The notes under the pieces were generated by a model that saw only the letters and a program-made list of their open reading frames with translations, was not told the origin of the DNA and did not search any database. The position numbers were made by a program, and so were the translations under genes. Source: Leptolyngbya sp. SIO1E4 (GTDB lineage Bacteria; Cyanobacteriota; Cyanobacteriia; Phormidesmidales; Phormidesmidaceae). Taken from it: 64,000 nucleotides of DNA. Location of the stretch: assembly GCA_010672825.2 (NCBI GenBank), contig JAAHFU020000002.1:756001-820000 (forward strand). The letters run 5' to 3'. Every line of letters begins with the position of its first letter. Position 1 is the stretch's first letter. Of this stretch, positions 10,252 through 18,738 are shown piece by piece.

Positions 10252-10749
10252 TTAATAATCGCCAAAGCCAGGCTGAGGTTTGGGAGTAGAACCAGTGCGC
10301 CGCCTCATGCGCTTTCGCTGGGCAACTCTTGACATCCCCTTGTCCACAGGAAACCCAGCAATAGGAATAACCTGATGCTTACGCTCCTCCTCCAGGCGCT
10401 TCAGCTCGGTGTAATCAACCCAGTGAATACAATCTACCGGACAGGTATCGATCGCCTCCTGAATCACAGGCTCAACGTCACCATCCTGGCGAATGGCTCG
10501 GGCTCTGCCATAATCAGGCTCGATATAAAAAGTATTGCGGGCAACATGGGCACAGTGCTTACAGCCAATGCAGGTAAGCTCATCCACATAAACGCCCTTC
10601 TGGCGCAAAACCCCTCCTAGCTCGGGCTCATATCCGGTGCGGTCTGCTGCACCTCTTAAATCACCCCCAAGCTCGGGCTCTAGCCCTGTAGGAGAGGCCT
10701 GCGAAACAGCATTTGCTTCTTCAGAAGCCTCATCAAATAACTGGGACAT
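10252..10749 (-). CDS. Ferredoxin-like protein with one [4Fe-4S] site
   Basis: A 165-residue protein with one ferredoxin-type cluster site: CIGCKHC (C-x2-C-x2-C) followed by CPVDC about 40 residues later. The N-terminal ~60 residues carry a 17-residue tandem duplication (GLEPELGG...R then GYEPELGG...R), seen in DNA as a 51-bp-period repeat. The C-terminus is Arg-rich (RKRMRRRTG). It is the last gene of a three-gene run after DUF2997 and Ycf35, 21 bases downstream of ycf35, a neighbourhood I recognise as conserved in cyanobacteria. A soluble electron-transfer role is likely but the partner is unknown. Confidence 0.88.
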   Translation of the reverse strand: MSQLFDEASEEANAVSQASPTGLEPELGGDLRGAADRTGYEPELGGVLRQKGVYVDELTCIGCKHCAHVARNTFYIEPDYGRARAIRQDGDVEPVIQEAIDTCPVDCIHWVDYTELKRLEEERKHQVIPIAGFPVDKGMSRVAQRKRMRRRTGSTPKPQPGFGDY

Positions 10750-10770
10750 GGGTGTCCCCCTTATGAACGA

Positions 10771-11160
10771 CTAGGCCCAACGTTGCACAACCAAACGGAT
10801 TGAACCGTCTTCAGAAGCTTGCTGCTCGGAAACTTGAAACCCTGCTTGTGCAGTTGCTTCCACGACAGCATGAAACGCATACCGCTGGCTGACCTGATTC
10901 AGGAATCCATCCACGGAGAGGGGCTGCTGCCAATACTGTAAATCAGCAATCAGCTCATACTCCTTCGTTTCAGGATTCAGCTTAAAACCAATGTCGTAAC
11001 CATTAGGCTGCTCAACCACTATTGCAGCCGTTTCTTCTTGACCTTGGTAACCGCGAACAACAGAAGATCCCGGCTTCCAATCAACGCCCACATCAGTCAG
11101 AGCAGCCTCAAGGGAGGAAAGGTTACGAATTTTAGTCCGAATTTGGCTAAAGTGTGACAT
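10771..11160 (-). CDS. ycf35: DUF1257 protein, Ycf35 homologue
   Basis: A 129-residue DUF1257 protein, also encoded in some algal plastid genomes as Ycf35. Family marks are the start MSHFSQIRTKIRNL, the central YDIGFKLNPETKEYELIADLQYW-like stretch, and the ending RLVVQRWA. No catalytic motif is evident and the function is not established. It lies 27 bases after the DUF2997 gene and 21 bases before the ferredoxin gene, so the three are probably one operon. Conservation into plastids suggests a basic photosynthetic-cell function. Confidence 0.92.
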   Translation of the reverse strand: MSHFSQIRTKIRNLSSLEAALTDVGVDWKPGSSVVRGYQGQEETAAIVVEQPNGYDIGFKLNPETKEYELIADLQYWQQPLSVDGFLNQVSQRYAFHAVVEATAQAGFQVSEQQASEDGSIRLVVQRWA

Positions 11161-11187
11161 GTCAACCGTGCATAAACGAACGTTGAA

Positions 11188-11406
11188 CTAACCCCAATCG
11201 CCATAAGAAACATTAGTTTGCGTCTCTGTCGTAGCAGTCTGCTGCACAGATTGTTGGTAAAACTCAGACGTAGTCTCACGATTGACCACATTGCCAAGTT
11301 GCTCTTCAATTCTGCGAGTAACTTCCTCACAAGAGCGACCCACAACGCCCGTCACCATCTCCTTAACGCGACCGTCGGGATAAATGATGAACTCTAAAGT
11401 TTCCAT
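11188..11406 (-). CDS. DUF2997 family small protein
   Basis: A 72-residue protein beginning METLEFIIYPDGRVKEMVTGV and containing the CEEVTRRIEEQLG helix typical of DUF2997. No function is established. It opens the DUF2997-ycf35-ferredoxin run and is probably co-transcribed with both. Confidence 0.85.
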   Translation of the reverse strand: METLEFIIYPDGRVKEMVTGVVGRSCEEVTRRIEEQLGNVVNRETTSEFYQQSVQQTATTETQTNVSYGDWG

Positions 11407-11791
11407 ACGATGTTAGGGGTAAGGGAATCAAAACCCAGCCTTAACGGCTGAGAGAGTGAATCAAGTTAAACAATCTACTTAATTCTACTAAGCATTTCTG
11501 AGGGGCAAGTAACCATGCCATCGCAAATGTTTATGCAAGTTATTGATGGTGTGAGTGCCGACCTCAACTTAGAGATAAGTGTTGCGTAAGTCACCCAAAA
11601 GCGTCAAGCAGCCGCCGTGCTTGCTAACGCCGAAAGCCTGGATTTTTCAGCCATTCACTTATTTTTTGTTGCAGTTCTTAATATCCTGTATCGTCCTTGG
11701 AAGGCAGACGCCGTTTCTTACAGGAAATTGCTGTAATGCTGCGTTGGCACCGCATTGCTAGAGACAAATCGCCCGATAATAAGGGCTTGTG
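11407..11791. other. Intergenic region upstream of the ycf35 cluster and the oxidoreductase
   Basis: About 385 bases between divergent genes. AT-rich near the DUF2997 start. No RNA gene, repeat copy or credible small coding sequence was recognised. Confidence 0.4.
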
Positions 11792-12817
11792 ATGTACACG
11801 GGAAACAGCATGGATTCTCAATACAATCGTCAACCAGGCATTGCTGTAGGGGTTCTGGGCTTTGGAGGACTGGGGCAAGCCGCCGCTCGCGTTTTGGCGC
11901 CTAAATCTGAAATGTCTTTAGTTGCAGCAGCCGATAAACAGGGGTATGTGTACAGCCCTGAAGGGCTGAATACGGCAGCTTGTGTAGCCGCCTACCGCGA
12001 TCGCGGATCCGTTGGATATGTCGAGCCCGGCGGCGTTTTGAGTCAGCAAAGTCTTCAGGATGTCATCACATCCGCCCCATCGGTGCAGGGGTATTTTCTG
12101 GCGTTACCCAACTTACCCAACACCTTTATGGCATCGGTGGTGCAGCAGTTTGTAACCTCAGGCTGGCAAGGGGTGCTTGTAGATGCCCTGAAGCGAACCA
12201 GCGCGATGGAGCAAATTTGGGCGCTGCGGGACGAGCTGAAGCAGGCTGGCATCACTTACATGACTGGCTGTGGTGCCACACCAGGGTTGTTGACGGCAGC
12301 CGCAGCGATCGCCGCCCAAAGCTATGCCGAAATCCACAGCGTCAAAATCACCTTTGGCGTCGGTATCGCTAACTGGGAAGCCTATCGCGCCACTATTCGC
12401 GAAGACATTGCCCACATGCCTGGTTATGACGTCGCCACCGCCCAGGCCATGACTGACTCAGAAGTTGAGGCCCTCTTAGACCGTACCCAGGGCGTGCTGG
12501 CCTTAGAGGGCATGGAACATGCAGACGACTTTATGTTGGAACTGGCCGGGATTTGTGATCGCGATCGGGTCACCGTAGGTGGCGTCGTCGATACCCGCAA
12601 CCCGAAAAAGCCGCTGAGCACGAACGTGCAGGTAACTGGGCGCACCTTTGAAGGCAAAACCTCTACCCACACCTTCACACTGGGGGATGAAACCAGCATG
12701 GCCGCCAATGTGTGTGGCCCAGCATTCGGCTATCTCAAAGCTGGGATTGCGCTCCACAACCGAGGGCAGCACGGCCTCTACACCGCCGCTGAAGTGATGC
12801 CTCACTTTGTACGGTAG
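11792..12817 (+). CDS. Saccharopine-dehydrogenase-like oxidoreductase
   Basis: A Rossmann-fold NAD(P)-dependent enzyme of about 341 residues, with the nucleotide-binding loop [16 protein letters not shown] near the N-terminus and a C-terminal catalytic-like region ([18 protein letters not shown] onward). It belongs to a cyanobacterial group usually annotated as saccharopine dehydrogenase-like; the real substrate is unknown and lysine metabolism should not be assumed. ATG 11792 has AAGGG six bases upstream; ATG 11810 (MDSQYN) is an alternative closer to the Rossmann strand. It stands alone, convergent with the methyltransferase. Confidence 0.82.
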   Translation: MYTGNSMDSQYNRQPGIAVGVLGFGGLGQAAARVLAPKSEMSLVAAADKQGYVYSPEGLNTAACVAAYRDRGSVGYVEPGGVLSQQSLQDVITSAPSVQGYFLALPNLPNTFMASVVQQFVTSGWQGVLVDALKRTSAMEQIWALRDELKQAGITYMTGCGATPGLLTAAAAIAAQSYAEIHSVKITFGVGIANWEAYRATIREDIAHMPGYDVATAQAMTDSEVEALLDRTQGVLALEGMEHADDFMLELAGICDRDRVTVGGVVDTRNPKKPLSTNVQVTGRTFEGKTSTHTFTLGDETSMAANVCGPAFGYLKAGIALHNRGQHGLYTAAEVMPHFVR

Positions 12818-13046
12818 GTTAAGCACAGCAGATCCTAGGGGTTATCGATTCAGTACGAGGTAGGTGAACTCGTGTCAGCCCCTTGGGATGAATGGTGCTC
12901 ACTTAAGCCTTCATGAATTGCCGCAAGCCTAAATATTCGATAAGGGGGCAGGGCCCACCCCTTAAGTCAGTGCCATTCAACCCTCGGATCTTTAGCCGAC
13001 CTGATCACCGAGCAAAGTCCCTAAAGAAAAGAGATTCAAAAGAGCT

Positions 13047-13877
13047 CTAATTTGGTTGGGCGATGTGAAAAGCAGAAACATAGGTCAACTGAATTGAATC
13101 ACCATTTTGCTCCAGTACCTGCCGCAATCCGTTGCATAACTGCTGTCGTTGCTGTGGCTCTAGTTTTAAATGGGGAGAATAAGAATTCAATAACAGCAGA
13201 TACTGATCGATTGAGTAATTCACTTCCACTTCAAGGCACCCAGATACCAGATTCTTAAACTGCCCTGACTCAACAGCCCTCTGCCCTAATTCATCTAGAA
13301 TGGCGGCTTGTGTGGCGCTGTCTTCATAGGCGCGATTCAGAAACGGTACCTGGGTTTTATAAACCTCTGATAGCTGCTGATAGACCTCATATTGGGGCTG
13401 GAGTTCTTTATTCCATAGCAAAATCAAGTATCCCTCTGGCGGCAAAACAGCCGATGCCTTGGGATACCCAATCTCTGGGGGAATCCAGTGAAATGAGCTT
13501 GCCGCCAGCACCGCATCAAATTTTTGGCCGTCTGATATCCATTCTTCAAACGCACAATTAGAGATCGCCACATGGGGATAAGGGTCACAGACTTGTTGTG
13601 CTAATTGATAGAAAGCAGGATTCGGTTCTAAACAAATCATTCGACAGCCTAAGCGAGCAAACATCGGGGTTGCGATCGCAGGTCCACAGCCAATTTCTAA
13701 GAGGCTGGAACTAGGCGAGAGTTGTGTAATTTCCAGAACCTGATCAATCAATTTCTGAGGGTAACGGGGCCGAGCCTGGTAGTAGGCATCGGCAGCAGGT
13801 GAATACCAATGTTTTCGATGTTCTAGATCTTTGCCGTAGCATTCACTCTGGAGAATTTGATTCAGATTTTTCATCAT
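13047..13877 (-). CDS. Class I SAM-dependent methyltransferase
   Basis: A 276-residue methyltransferase. Motif I is LLEIGCGPAIATPMFA, followed by the acidic strand end MICLEPNP and FDAVLAASSFHWIPPE at the motif post-II region. This is the Methyltransf_11/25-like fold acting on an unidentified small molecule. The start has two consecutive ATGs; I used the first. It lies 25 bases upstream of the end of nothing on its own strand and is followed by the ZIP-cNMP gene start region, so no operon partner is evident. Confidence 0.85.
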   Translation of the reverse strand: MMKNLNQILQSECYGKDLEHRKHWYSPAADAYYQARPRYPQKLIDQVLEITQLSPSSSLLEIGCGPAIATPMFARLGCRMICLEPNPAFYQLAQQVCDPYPHVAISNCAFEEWISDGQKFDAVLAASSFHWIPPEIGYPKASAVLPPEGYLILLWNKELQPQYEVYQQLSEVYKTQVPFLNRAYEDSATQAAILDELGQRAVESGQFKNLVSGCLEVEVNYSIDQYLLLLNSYSPHLKLEPQQRQQLCNGLRQVLEQNGDSIQLTYVSAFHIAQPN

Positions 13878-13902
13878 TGCCGTAGACAGACGCCTAAAAT
13901 CT

Positions 13903-15189
13903 CTAGCCCCCCATGGAAAGGGTTACCACCCAGAAGCCCACTAAAAAGCCTGCGATCGTCGAGTACGTAACGGTGCCACCGCCCAGTTCATAGGCCTCTG
14001 GCATCATCGTGCTGGACAACATCGAAAGAATTGCCCCCCCAGCCAATGCTTGGGCCGTCCCCAACACCCAAAGATTGGCAAAGCTGGTGAGAAAATCGCC
14101 CACCATGGCCATCAAGCCACTTAAGAGCACCGCACCTCCCCATAGGGTCAAAATCCGGTTAGCAGAAGTTCCTGCTTGCTTCATACCCACGGAACTCGAC
14201 AGCGCCTCTGGAATGTTAGAGATGAACACAGCCATCAGGAAAGAACCACTGAGGTGCCCGCTGCTGACATTGAAGCCAATCACTAAGGCTTCTGGAATAT
14301 TGTCCATCAAGGTGCCGATCAGAATAGCCAGCGGCGTAGAACTTTTGGCCAACTGCTGAATTTGTTGCTCTGACAGCGGGAAATCGACTTCCACACTGTC
14401 TAGAACCCGCTGCCGCCACTGTTCGTCGGGTTCTTCTCGCGATTTTGCTTTAGACTGAGTCGTCTCGCGCAGGCGTCGGGCCAGAATGCGGCTGAGACCA
14501 TTGGCAAGATGGGGCGATCGCGTCAGCATGCCATCAAAGTCAACCTTATCCAGCTCATAGAGTCGCATTGGAGTGCGGGCAACCACGCTGGCAGAACGTT
14601 CTTCCCCAGTCAGTAAGGCCATTTCCCCAAACATTTCTCCCCGCCCCAGCATGGCCACTAACTGGGGGCCCTTGTAGATGTCTGCCTCGCCACTGACAAT
14701 GGCAAACATGGCATCCCCCGGATCACCCTCTCGGCAAAGCACGGTACCGGGTTCTACAGACAGGGGCTTGAGCAGTGGAATGATGGCTTGCACCTCAGAG
14801 GGGGAGAGGCTGTGGAGCATCTCCACATGGGCAATCTGATCCAGCACCTCTGACGTGGCTTCTTGGCGATGGTGATAGAAAACCCGTCGGGAGGAGGAGG
14901 GGTGGCGGATAAAGCCCCCCTGGTCATCAATGTAATTAATGATGGCAGTAAACAAGACTCCACCCAACACGAAACCGGTTAAGATGGGCCAAAATCCAGT
15001 GGTTTCGTAGACGGGTTGAGTAATATCAAAGGCGATCGCAGCTAGCAACGTTCCGCTGCCAAATGCCATAATGGCCGCCGTCACAGCCCGACCCGGCTTC
15101 CAGTAAATCCCTAAAACAGCCCCAATCAACAGACTGGAGGCCCCTAACAATCCCTGAAGTAGTGCGTCTAAGGGCATAGCCAGTATCAT
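13903..15189 (-). CDS. ZIP-type metal transporter with inserted cyclic-nucleotide-binding domain
   Basis: A 428-residue membrane protein. Residues about 8-90 form three membrane helices, residues about 124-240 are a cNMP-binding domain (FGEMALLTGEERSASV, with the phosphate-cassette Arg198), and residues about 280-428 form the remaining helices. Helices four and five carry DNIPEA (296-301) and SNIPEAL (324-330), the positions of the HNxPEG metal motifs of ZIP transporters, but the usual leading His is Asp or Ser. It probably moves a divalent metal under nucleotide or ligand control. The rhodanese gene lies 72 bases upstream on the same strand. Ligand and metal are unknown. Confidence 0.85.
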   Translation of the reverse strand: MILAMPLDALLQGLLGASSLLIGAVLGIYWKPGRAVTAAIMAFGSGTLLAAIAFDITQPVYETTGFWPILTGFVLGGVLFTAIINYIDDQGGFIRHPSSSRRVFYHHRQEATSEVLDQIAHVEMLHSLSPSEVQAIIPLLKPLSVEPGTVLCREGDPGDAMFAIVSGEADIYKGPQLVAMLGRGEMFGEMALLTGEERSASVVARTPMRLYELDKVDFDGMLTRSPHLANGLSRILARRLRETTQSKAKSREEPDEQWRQRVLDSVEVDFPLSEQQIQQLAKSSTPLAILIGTLMDNIPEALVIGFNVSSGHLSGSFLMAVFISNIPEALSSSVGMKQAGTSANRILTLWGGAVLLSGLMAMVGDFLTSFANLWVLGTAQALAGGAILSMLSSTMMPEAYELGGGTVTYSTIAGFLVGFWVVTLSMGG

Positions 15190-15261
15190 TCACAAGCCTA
15201 CGATAAACCTGAAAGCCCCTAGAAAAGCAAGCTTTTTTTGATTTTATGGCACAACCATCGC

Positions 15262-15732
15262 TCAACGAGTTGCGATGGGAAATCCTTGCTGCCGCCAAGC
15301 CCGCATATCTCCCTGCAGCGGGATAGTTCGTTGAAATCCAGCCTGTTCCAGAACCAGGTCTGCAATGCCTGCTCGCACACCCACTTCGCAGTACAAAACA
15401 ATTTCATGGGTTTTGAAGCCATCCAGCTCATCTAGCCTGTCTGGAATCTCCCGATAAGGAATGTTGAGGGCTCCTGGAATATGCCCCTCAGCATACTCCG
15501 CTTCAGATCGTACATCTAAGATAACCAACCCCTGGGGAGAGTCCAATCGTGTCATCAAGATGTCTGGGGTGATCGTCATTGGTTCTGCCGACCACCCAGC
15601 CTGGCAAGCCACCAGCATCAACCCCAAGAAAAAAGACACCACAAGGCCCCTCAGGCTAGCAATGGGCCATCGACTCGCAGCTCTGCGACCAGACACTGAC
15701 AGGATATTTACAGCGGACAATTTTGGCATCAT
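15262..15732 (-). CDS. Rhodanese-domain lipoprotein
   Basis: A single rhodanese domain (VILDVRSEAEYAEGHIPGALNIP ... active-site loop YCEVGVRA with the catalytic Cys) behind an N-terminal hydrophobic segment ending LMLVAC, which reads as a lipobox. It should transfer or sense sulfane sulfur on the periplasmic side of the plasma or thylakoid membrane. I chose ATG 15732 (MMPKLSAVN) over a TTG 15 codons upstream, which lacks a ribosome-binding site; the length is 156 residues. It may be co-transcribed with the ZIP-cNMP gene downstream. Confidence 0.85.
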   Translation of the reverse strand: MMPKLSAVNILSVSGRRAASRWPIASLRGLVVSFFLGLMLVACQAGWSAEPMTITPDILMTRLDSPQGLVILDVRSEAEYAEGHIPGALNIPYREIPDRLDELDGFKTHEIVLYCEVGVRAGIADLVLEQAGFQRTIPLQGDMRAWRQQGFPIATR

Positions 15733-15890
15733 GGTTGCGACAGTCAAGGTTAAGGTGCAGAGGTTGCTTAAAGCCAAACCAGGCAGCAGGTATACTGTGT
15801 CTCAGAGTAAAACTCTTTTATGAGTCTTAGATTAAAGGGTGTTTTGAATGTTCAACGAGGCGTTGGGGGCCTGAGTCGCTCCTGAAAATT

Positions 15891-16454
15891 ATGGCTTCTT
15901 CTCCCCGTCGGCGACGACGTCGACCAAGACGATCGCAGTTCCGCTGGCAGATTCCCAAACCCGCTGAAGACTCTACTGGAACGCCTATCGGTTGGATGTG
16001 CCTAACCGGCATTCTTTATGCGGCTGCAGGCATTATCTTGGCTTCGTTTCCAACCCCTTACTGGATCTGGATCATGGCCCTTGGCGGAGCGCTCGCCCAG
16101 GCGCTTGCTTTAGCAGGGCCACAAGCGTTAAGGCGCTTTCGCGTTTGGGCTGCTCATGGCTTAGTCTCACTGGCCATCTTAGGCACTGGTGCCATTGTGG
16201 CCGCCCTCTCTGCAGCCTTAAACTATGTCGGTACCGATAACCTAGACCAGATCACCCCTGGGGAAGTGGCTTTTGAGGTCTTCTGGATCAGCGTGATCGC
16301 GCTTGTGGTTGCAGCGTTAGGAGCCATTGTCAGCGCAGAAACGGGCGATCGATTGTTAAAGACTTTCAACCGTCTCCAAACAACGCTGGTGTTGGCAGCG
16401 ACCTGCATTTTAGGCCTAGCGTTGGGTGGGTTTATGGGTCTGCTGGTGGTTTAA
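15891..16454 (+). CDS. Polytopic membrane protein of unknown function
   Basis: A 187-residue protein with a strongly basic N-terminus (RRRRRRPRRSQFRW) and about four or five predicted membrane helices (near 33-52, 56-75, 85-108, 128-148 and 165-187). I do not recognise a named family with confidence, though similar small membrane proteins are common in cyanobacteria. The Arg-rich start should hold the N-terminus in the cytoplasm. Its 3' end overlaps the convergent DUF3253 gene by 23 bases. Confidence 0.75.
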   Translation: MASSPRRRRRRPRRSQFRWQIPKPAEDSTGTPIGWMCLTGILYAAAGIILASFPTPYWIWIMALGGALAQALALAGPQALRRFRVWAAHGLVSLAILGTGAIVAALSAALNYVGTDNLDQITPGEVAFEVFWISVIALVVAALGAIVSAETGDRLLKTFNRLQTTLVLAATCILGLALGGFMGLLVV

Positions 16455-16698
16455 GGCGATATCGAATTGGCCCCTTAGCGGTTTGAGGATCGATGACCTG
16501 CCCTTTTTGAGTAACCACAATATCTCCAGCATTGACAAGCGTTACCCCGACAGATCGGACTCGAGGCATCAAAGTTCGCCAGTCATCTCCCCCCAGGGTT
16601 CGAGCCACTTCAGAGGGGCAAATCGTTTTGTTGGGGCCACGATCTCGAACCAGCGTTAACAAACAGGTTTGAATCGCTGCATCCGTCACAGTTGTCAT
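16432..16698 (-). CDS. DUF3253 small protein
   Basis: A small protein (88 residues from ATG 16698) with DUF3253 marks: ICPSEVAR, WRTLMPRVRSVGV and QKGQVIDPQTAKGPIRYR. It looks like a compact winged-helix-like fold; function is not established. A GTG at 16707 would overlap the upstream hydrolase stop as GTGA, so translational coupling is possible and that start is a real alternative. Its 3' end overlaps the convergent membrane-protein gene by 23 bases. Confidence 0.83.
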   Translation of the reverse strand: MTTVTDAAIQTCLLTLVRDRGPNKTICPSEVARTLGGDDWRTLMPRVRSVGVTLVNAGDIVVTQKGQVIDPQTAKGPIRYRLKPPADP

Positions 16699-16703
16699 AG
16701 ACT

Positions 16704-17588
16704 TCACAACGTCGCAACTGAGACCTCCAAGAACTCTGCCATGTATTGATTAACCAGGTCAGGATATTCCTGAGGTACCCAGTGACCACACTGGTTAATG
16801 AAGCGGAGATGAAAGTCACGCACAGACTCTTCGGTATCTTCCGCTAATGCATTTTCGAAAACGGGGTCATCTTCACCCCAAATCATTAATGTCGGAACCT
16901 CTAAAATGGGCCATTCCCTTTGCCAGAGCGGAATGTTGAGTAAATTGCGATAGTAATTCAAAGCTGACTGGAGGGCACCAGGTTTAGCGGCGGCTGTCTT
17001 ATAAGCCTGAATATCCCTTTCGCTGATAGCGCTACGGTTAACAGCCATGGCATCGAAAACTTGGGGAATGAACTGATAATCATTCATCTGCAGCACCGTT
17101 TCTGGCAACCAGGGCAGCTGAAAGAATCCGATATAGGCACTGCGCAGTAGCTGTAGGGGGGAAGACGTTAACCCATCCAAAAAGCGTTGGGGATGAGGGC
17201 AATTGAGAATGATCAGCTTTTCGACCTGATCGGGGTAATCGTAGGCCATATTCCAAGCGATCGCGCCCCCCCAGTCGTGCCCAACCAGGACGCATCGCTC
17301 GTAGCCTAAGCCTGCAATCACGCCCTTAATATCTCTGACCAGTTCTGTCATGGTGTAGGCACTGGCATCGGCGGGCTTATCACTATCGTTATAGCCCCGG
17401 AGATCTAGCGCCACCACGGTATAGTGCTCGGCAAAGACAGGAATCTGATGTCGCCAGGTGTACCAAAACTCAGGAAACCCGTGCAGCAGCAGCAGTAACG
17501 GGCCAGTTCCCTGGGTCACATAATGCAATTGGATGCCATTGGTCGTAATAAATTGGTGTTGCCAGTTAGCGGTCGGGTGTTCTGACAT
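16704..17588 (-). CDS. Alpha/beta hydrolase, epoxide-hydrolase-like
   Basis: A 294-residue alpha/beta hydrolase. Oxyanion-hole motif HGFPE is at 36-40, nucleophile D105 is in HDWGG, an acidic residue is in WGEDDPVF (about 240), and the catalytic His is H269 (QCGHWVPQE). Asp as nucleophile, rather than Ser, points to epoxide hydrolase or haloalkane dehalogenase chemistry, and HGFPE plus the sequence around it favours epoxide hydrolase. The substrate is unknown. It is directly followed by the DUF3253 gene, with touching or overlapping ends. Confidence 0.88.
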   Translation of the reverse strand: MSEHPTANWQHQFITTNGIQLHYVTQGTGPLLLLLHGFPEFWYTWRHQIPVFAEHYTVVALDLRGYNDSDKPADASAYTMTELVRDIKGVIAGLGYERCVLVGHDWGGAIAWNMAYDYPDQVEKLIILNCPHPQRFLDGLTSSPLQLLRSAYIGFFQLPWLPETVLQMNDYQFIPQVFDAMAVNRSAISERDIQAYKTAAAKPGALQSALNYYRNLLNIPLWQREWPILEVPTLMIWGEDDPVFENALAEDTEESVRDFHLRFINQCGHWVPQEYPDLVNQYMAEFLEVSVATL

Positions 17589-17670
17589 GGGGCGATCGCC
17601 AAACTCTTTTCACACTATAACCACGAAATTTTGGATGCTTGGATCGTAAGGAGATAGAGGGCAGGGGGAG

Positions 17671-17767
17671 ATATAGCCTTGTTCAGTTGAGTCCAGTACA
17701 TCCGGGTCAAGACAGGGTCTAGGGTTTGGGGTCTAGGGTGTGCTTGATTAGCCTGCATACCGCTATA
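17671..17767 (-). repeat. Dispersed heptamer repeat family 1, copy A
   Basis: A full-length copy, inverted relative to copy B at 49951-50049. Read on the minus strand it has TATAGCGGTATGCAGGCTAA, then TCAAGCACA, heptamer units CCCTAGA, CCCCAAA, CCCTAGA and CCCTGTC, then TTGACCCGGATGTACTGGAC and TCAACTGAACAAGGC. Outside the heptamers it differs from copies B and C at only a handful of positions. Confidence 0.88.
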
Positions 17768-18045
17768 GGCGGTGGGGAGCTGGCGTCTAGCCTCCTCATG
17801 CTGGCAATTTACAGTCTGTTTTTTTATTTTTAACAGATGGATCCTCCTTTATGTGGATCCCTACGCTCTTAGCATCCTTATGCTCTTAACATATGGATCC
17901 TCTCACTCGCTTGCACTTGGAACCACAAAATTCACCATCTTGTGTTATGTAAACATTTTGTTTTGCTTCTTAATGATTAGATGCGTGTAGCTGGGGTTCG
18001 CTCCTAATATCTTTAGTGAAACGGCTCAAGATTACGTCCAAGGAA

Positions 18046-18083
18046 ACTCGCCTTCGTCCAAGGGTGTATCACCCTAGGCGAGT
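18046..18083 (+). promoter_or_regulatory. Stem-loop in the infC leader
   Basis: Outer arms ACTCGCCT (18046-18053) and AGGCGAGT (18076-18083) enclose an inner hairpin AGGGTG-TAT-CACCCT (18061-18075). No T-run follows, so it is not a simple terminator. Bacterial infC is autoregulated in several phyla, so a leader-control role is possible but unproven. Confidence 0.45.
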
Positions 18084-18161
18084 CTGCTATTGACGCGTCC
18101 GCTATCGAATGCTTTAGATTGAGTTTGTTATTGATTTGGTCTTTCCTTTTTGACTCTGCGC

Positions 18162-18686
18162 ATGCGAAGCCGAAATCCTCGTAACGTTCCGCCCATTAAT
18201 GAGAACATTCGTTTTCCAGAGATTCGTCTCATTGACAGTGACGGTACCCAGCTGGGCATTTTGACCCCTCGAGATGCTATGAAGTTGGCCGAAGAAAAAG
18301 AGTTGGATCTGGTTCTTGTCAGCGACAAGGCAAGTCCTCCTGTTTGCCGCATCATGGATTACGGGAAATACAAGTTTGAGCAGGAAAAGCGAGCCCGCGA
18401 AGCTCGCAAGCGCCAACACAATGCAGAAGTTAAAGAAGTGAAAATGCGCTACAAGATTGGCGACCACGATTATAATGTGCGCGTCCAAAATGCGCAGCGC
18501 TTCTTGAAAGCGGGTGACAAGGTTAAAGCCACGGTCATGTTTCGGGGGCGAGAAATTCAGCATACAGATTTGGCTGAAGTTCTACTCAGACGCATGGCAA
18601 AGGATTTAGAAGAAGTCGCGGAAATTCAACAGGCGCCGAAACGAGAAGGGCGGAATATGATGATGATGCTGACGCCCAAGAAATGA
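18162..18686 (+). CDS. infC: Translation initiation factor IF-3
   Basis: IF-3 binds the 30S subunit and enforces initiator-tRNA and start-codon selection. The 174 residues include the N-terminal domain ([21 protein letters not shown]), the basic linker ([16 protein letters not shown]) and the C-terminal domain ([22 protein letters not shown] ... VMFRGRE). I start at ATG 18162; a TTG at 18150 is the only other in-frame option because a stop lies at 18132. There is no clear Shine-Dalgarno. rpmI and rplT do not follow; the HEAT/MFS gene begins 52 bases downstream. Confidence 0.96.
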   Translation: MRSRNPRNVPPINENIRFPEIRLIDSDGTQLGILTPRDAMKLAEEKELDLVLVSDKASPPVCRIMDYGKYKFEQEKRAREARKRQHNAEVKEVKMRYKIGDHDYNVRVQNAQRFLKAGDKVKATVMFRGREIQHTDLAEVLLRRMAKDLEEVAEIQQAPKREGRNMMMMLTPKK

Positions 18687-18738
18687 TTCTAGGCGAAAGC
18701 AACACGGCGATCGCCGTCTGCTGACTCTGCTCTATCGC

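Larger units (their letters stand above)
17589..18161. other. Intergenic region upstream of infC
   Basis: A stretch of 573 bases between divergent genes. It contains family 1 repeat copy A (17671-17767) and, 78 bases before the infC start, a two-part stem-loop (18046-18083). The middle part is AT-rich with BamHI-like GGATCC recurrences (about 17836-17902). I see no credible small protein or tRNA. Confidence 0.5.
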
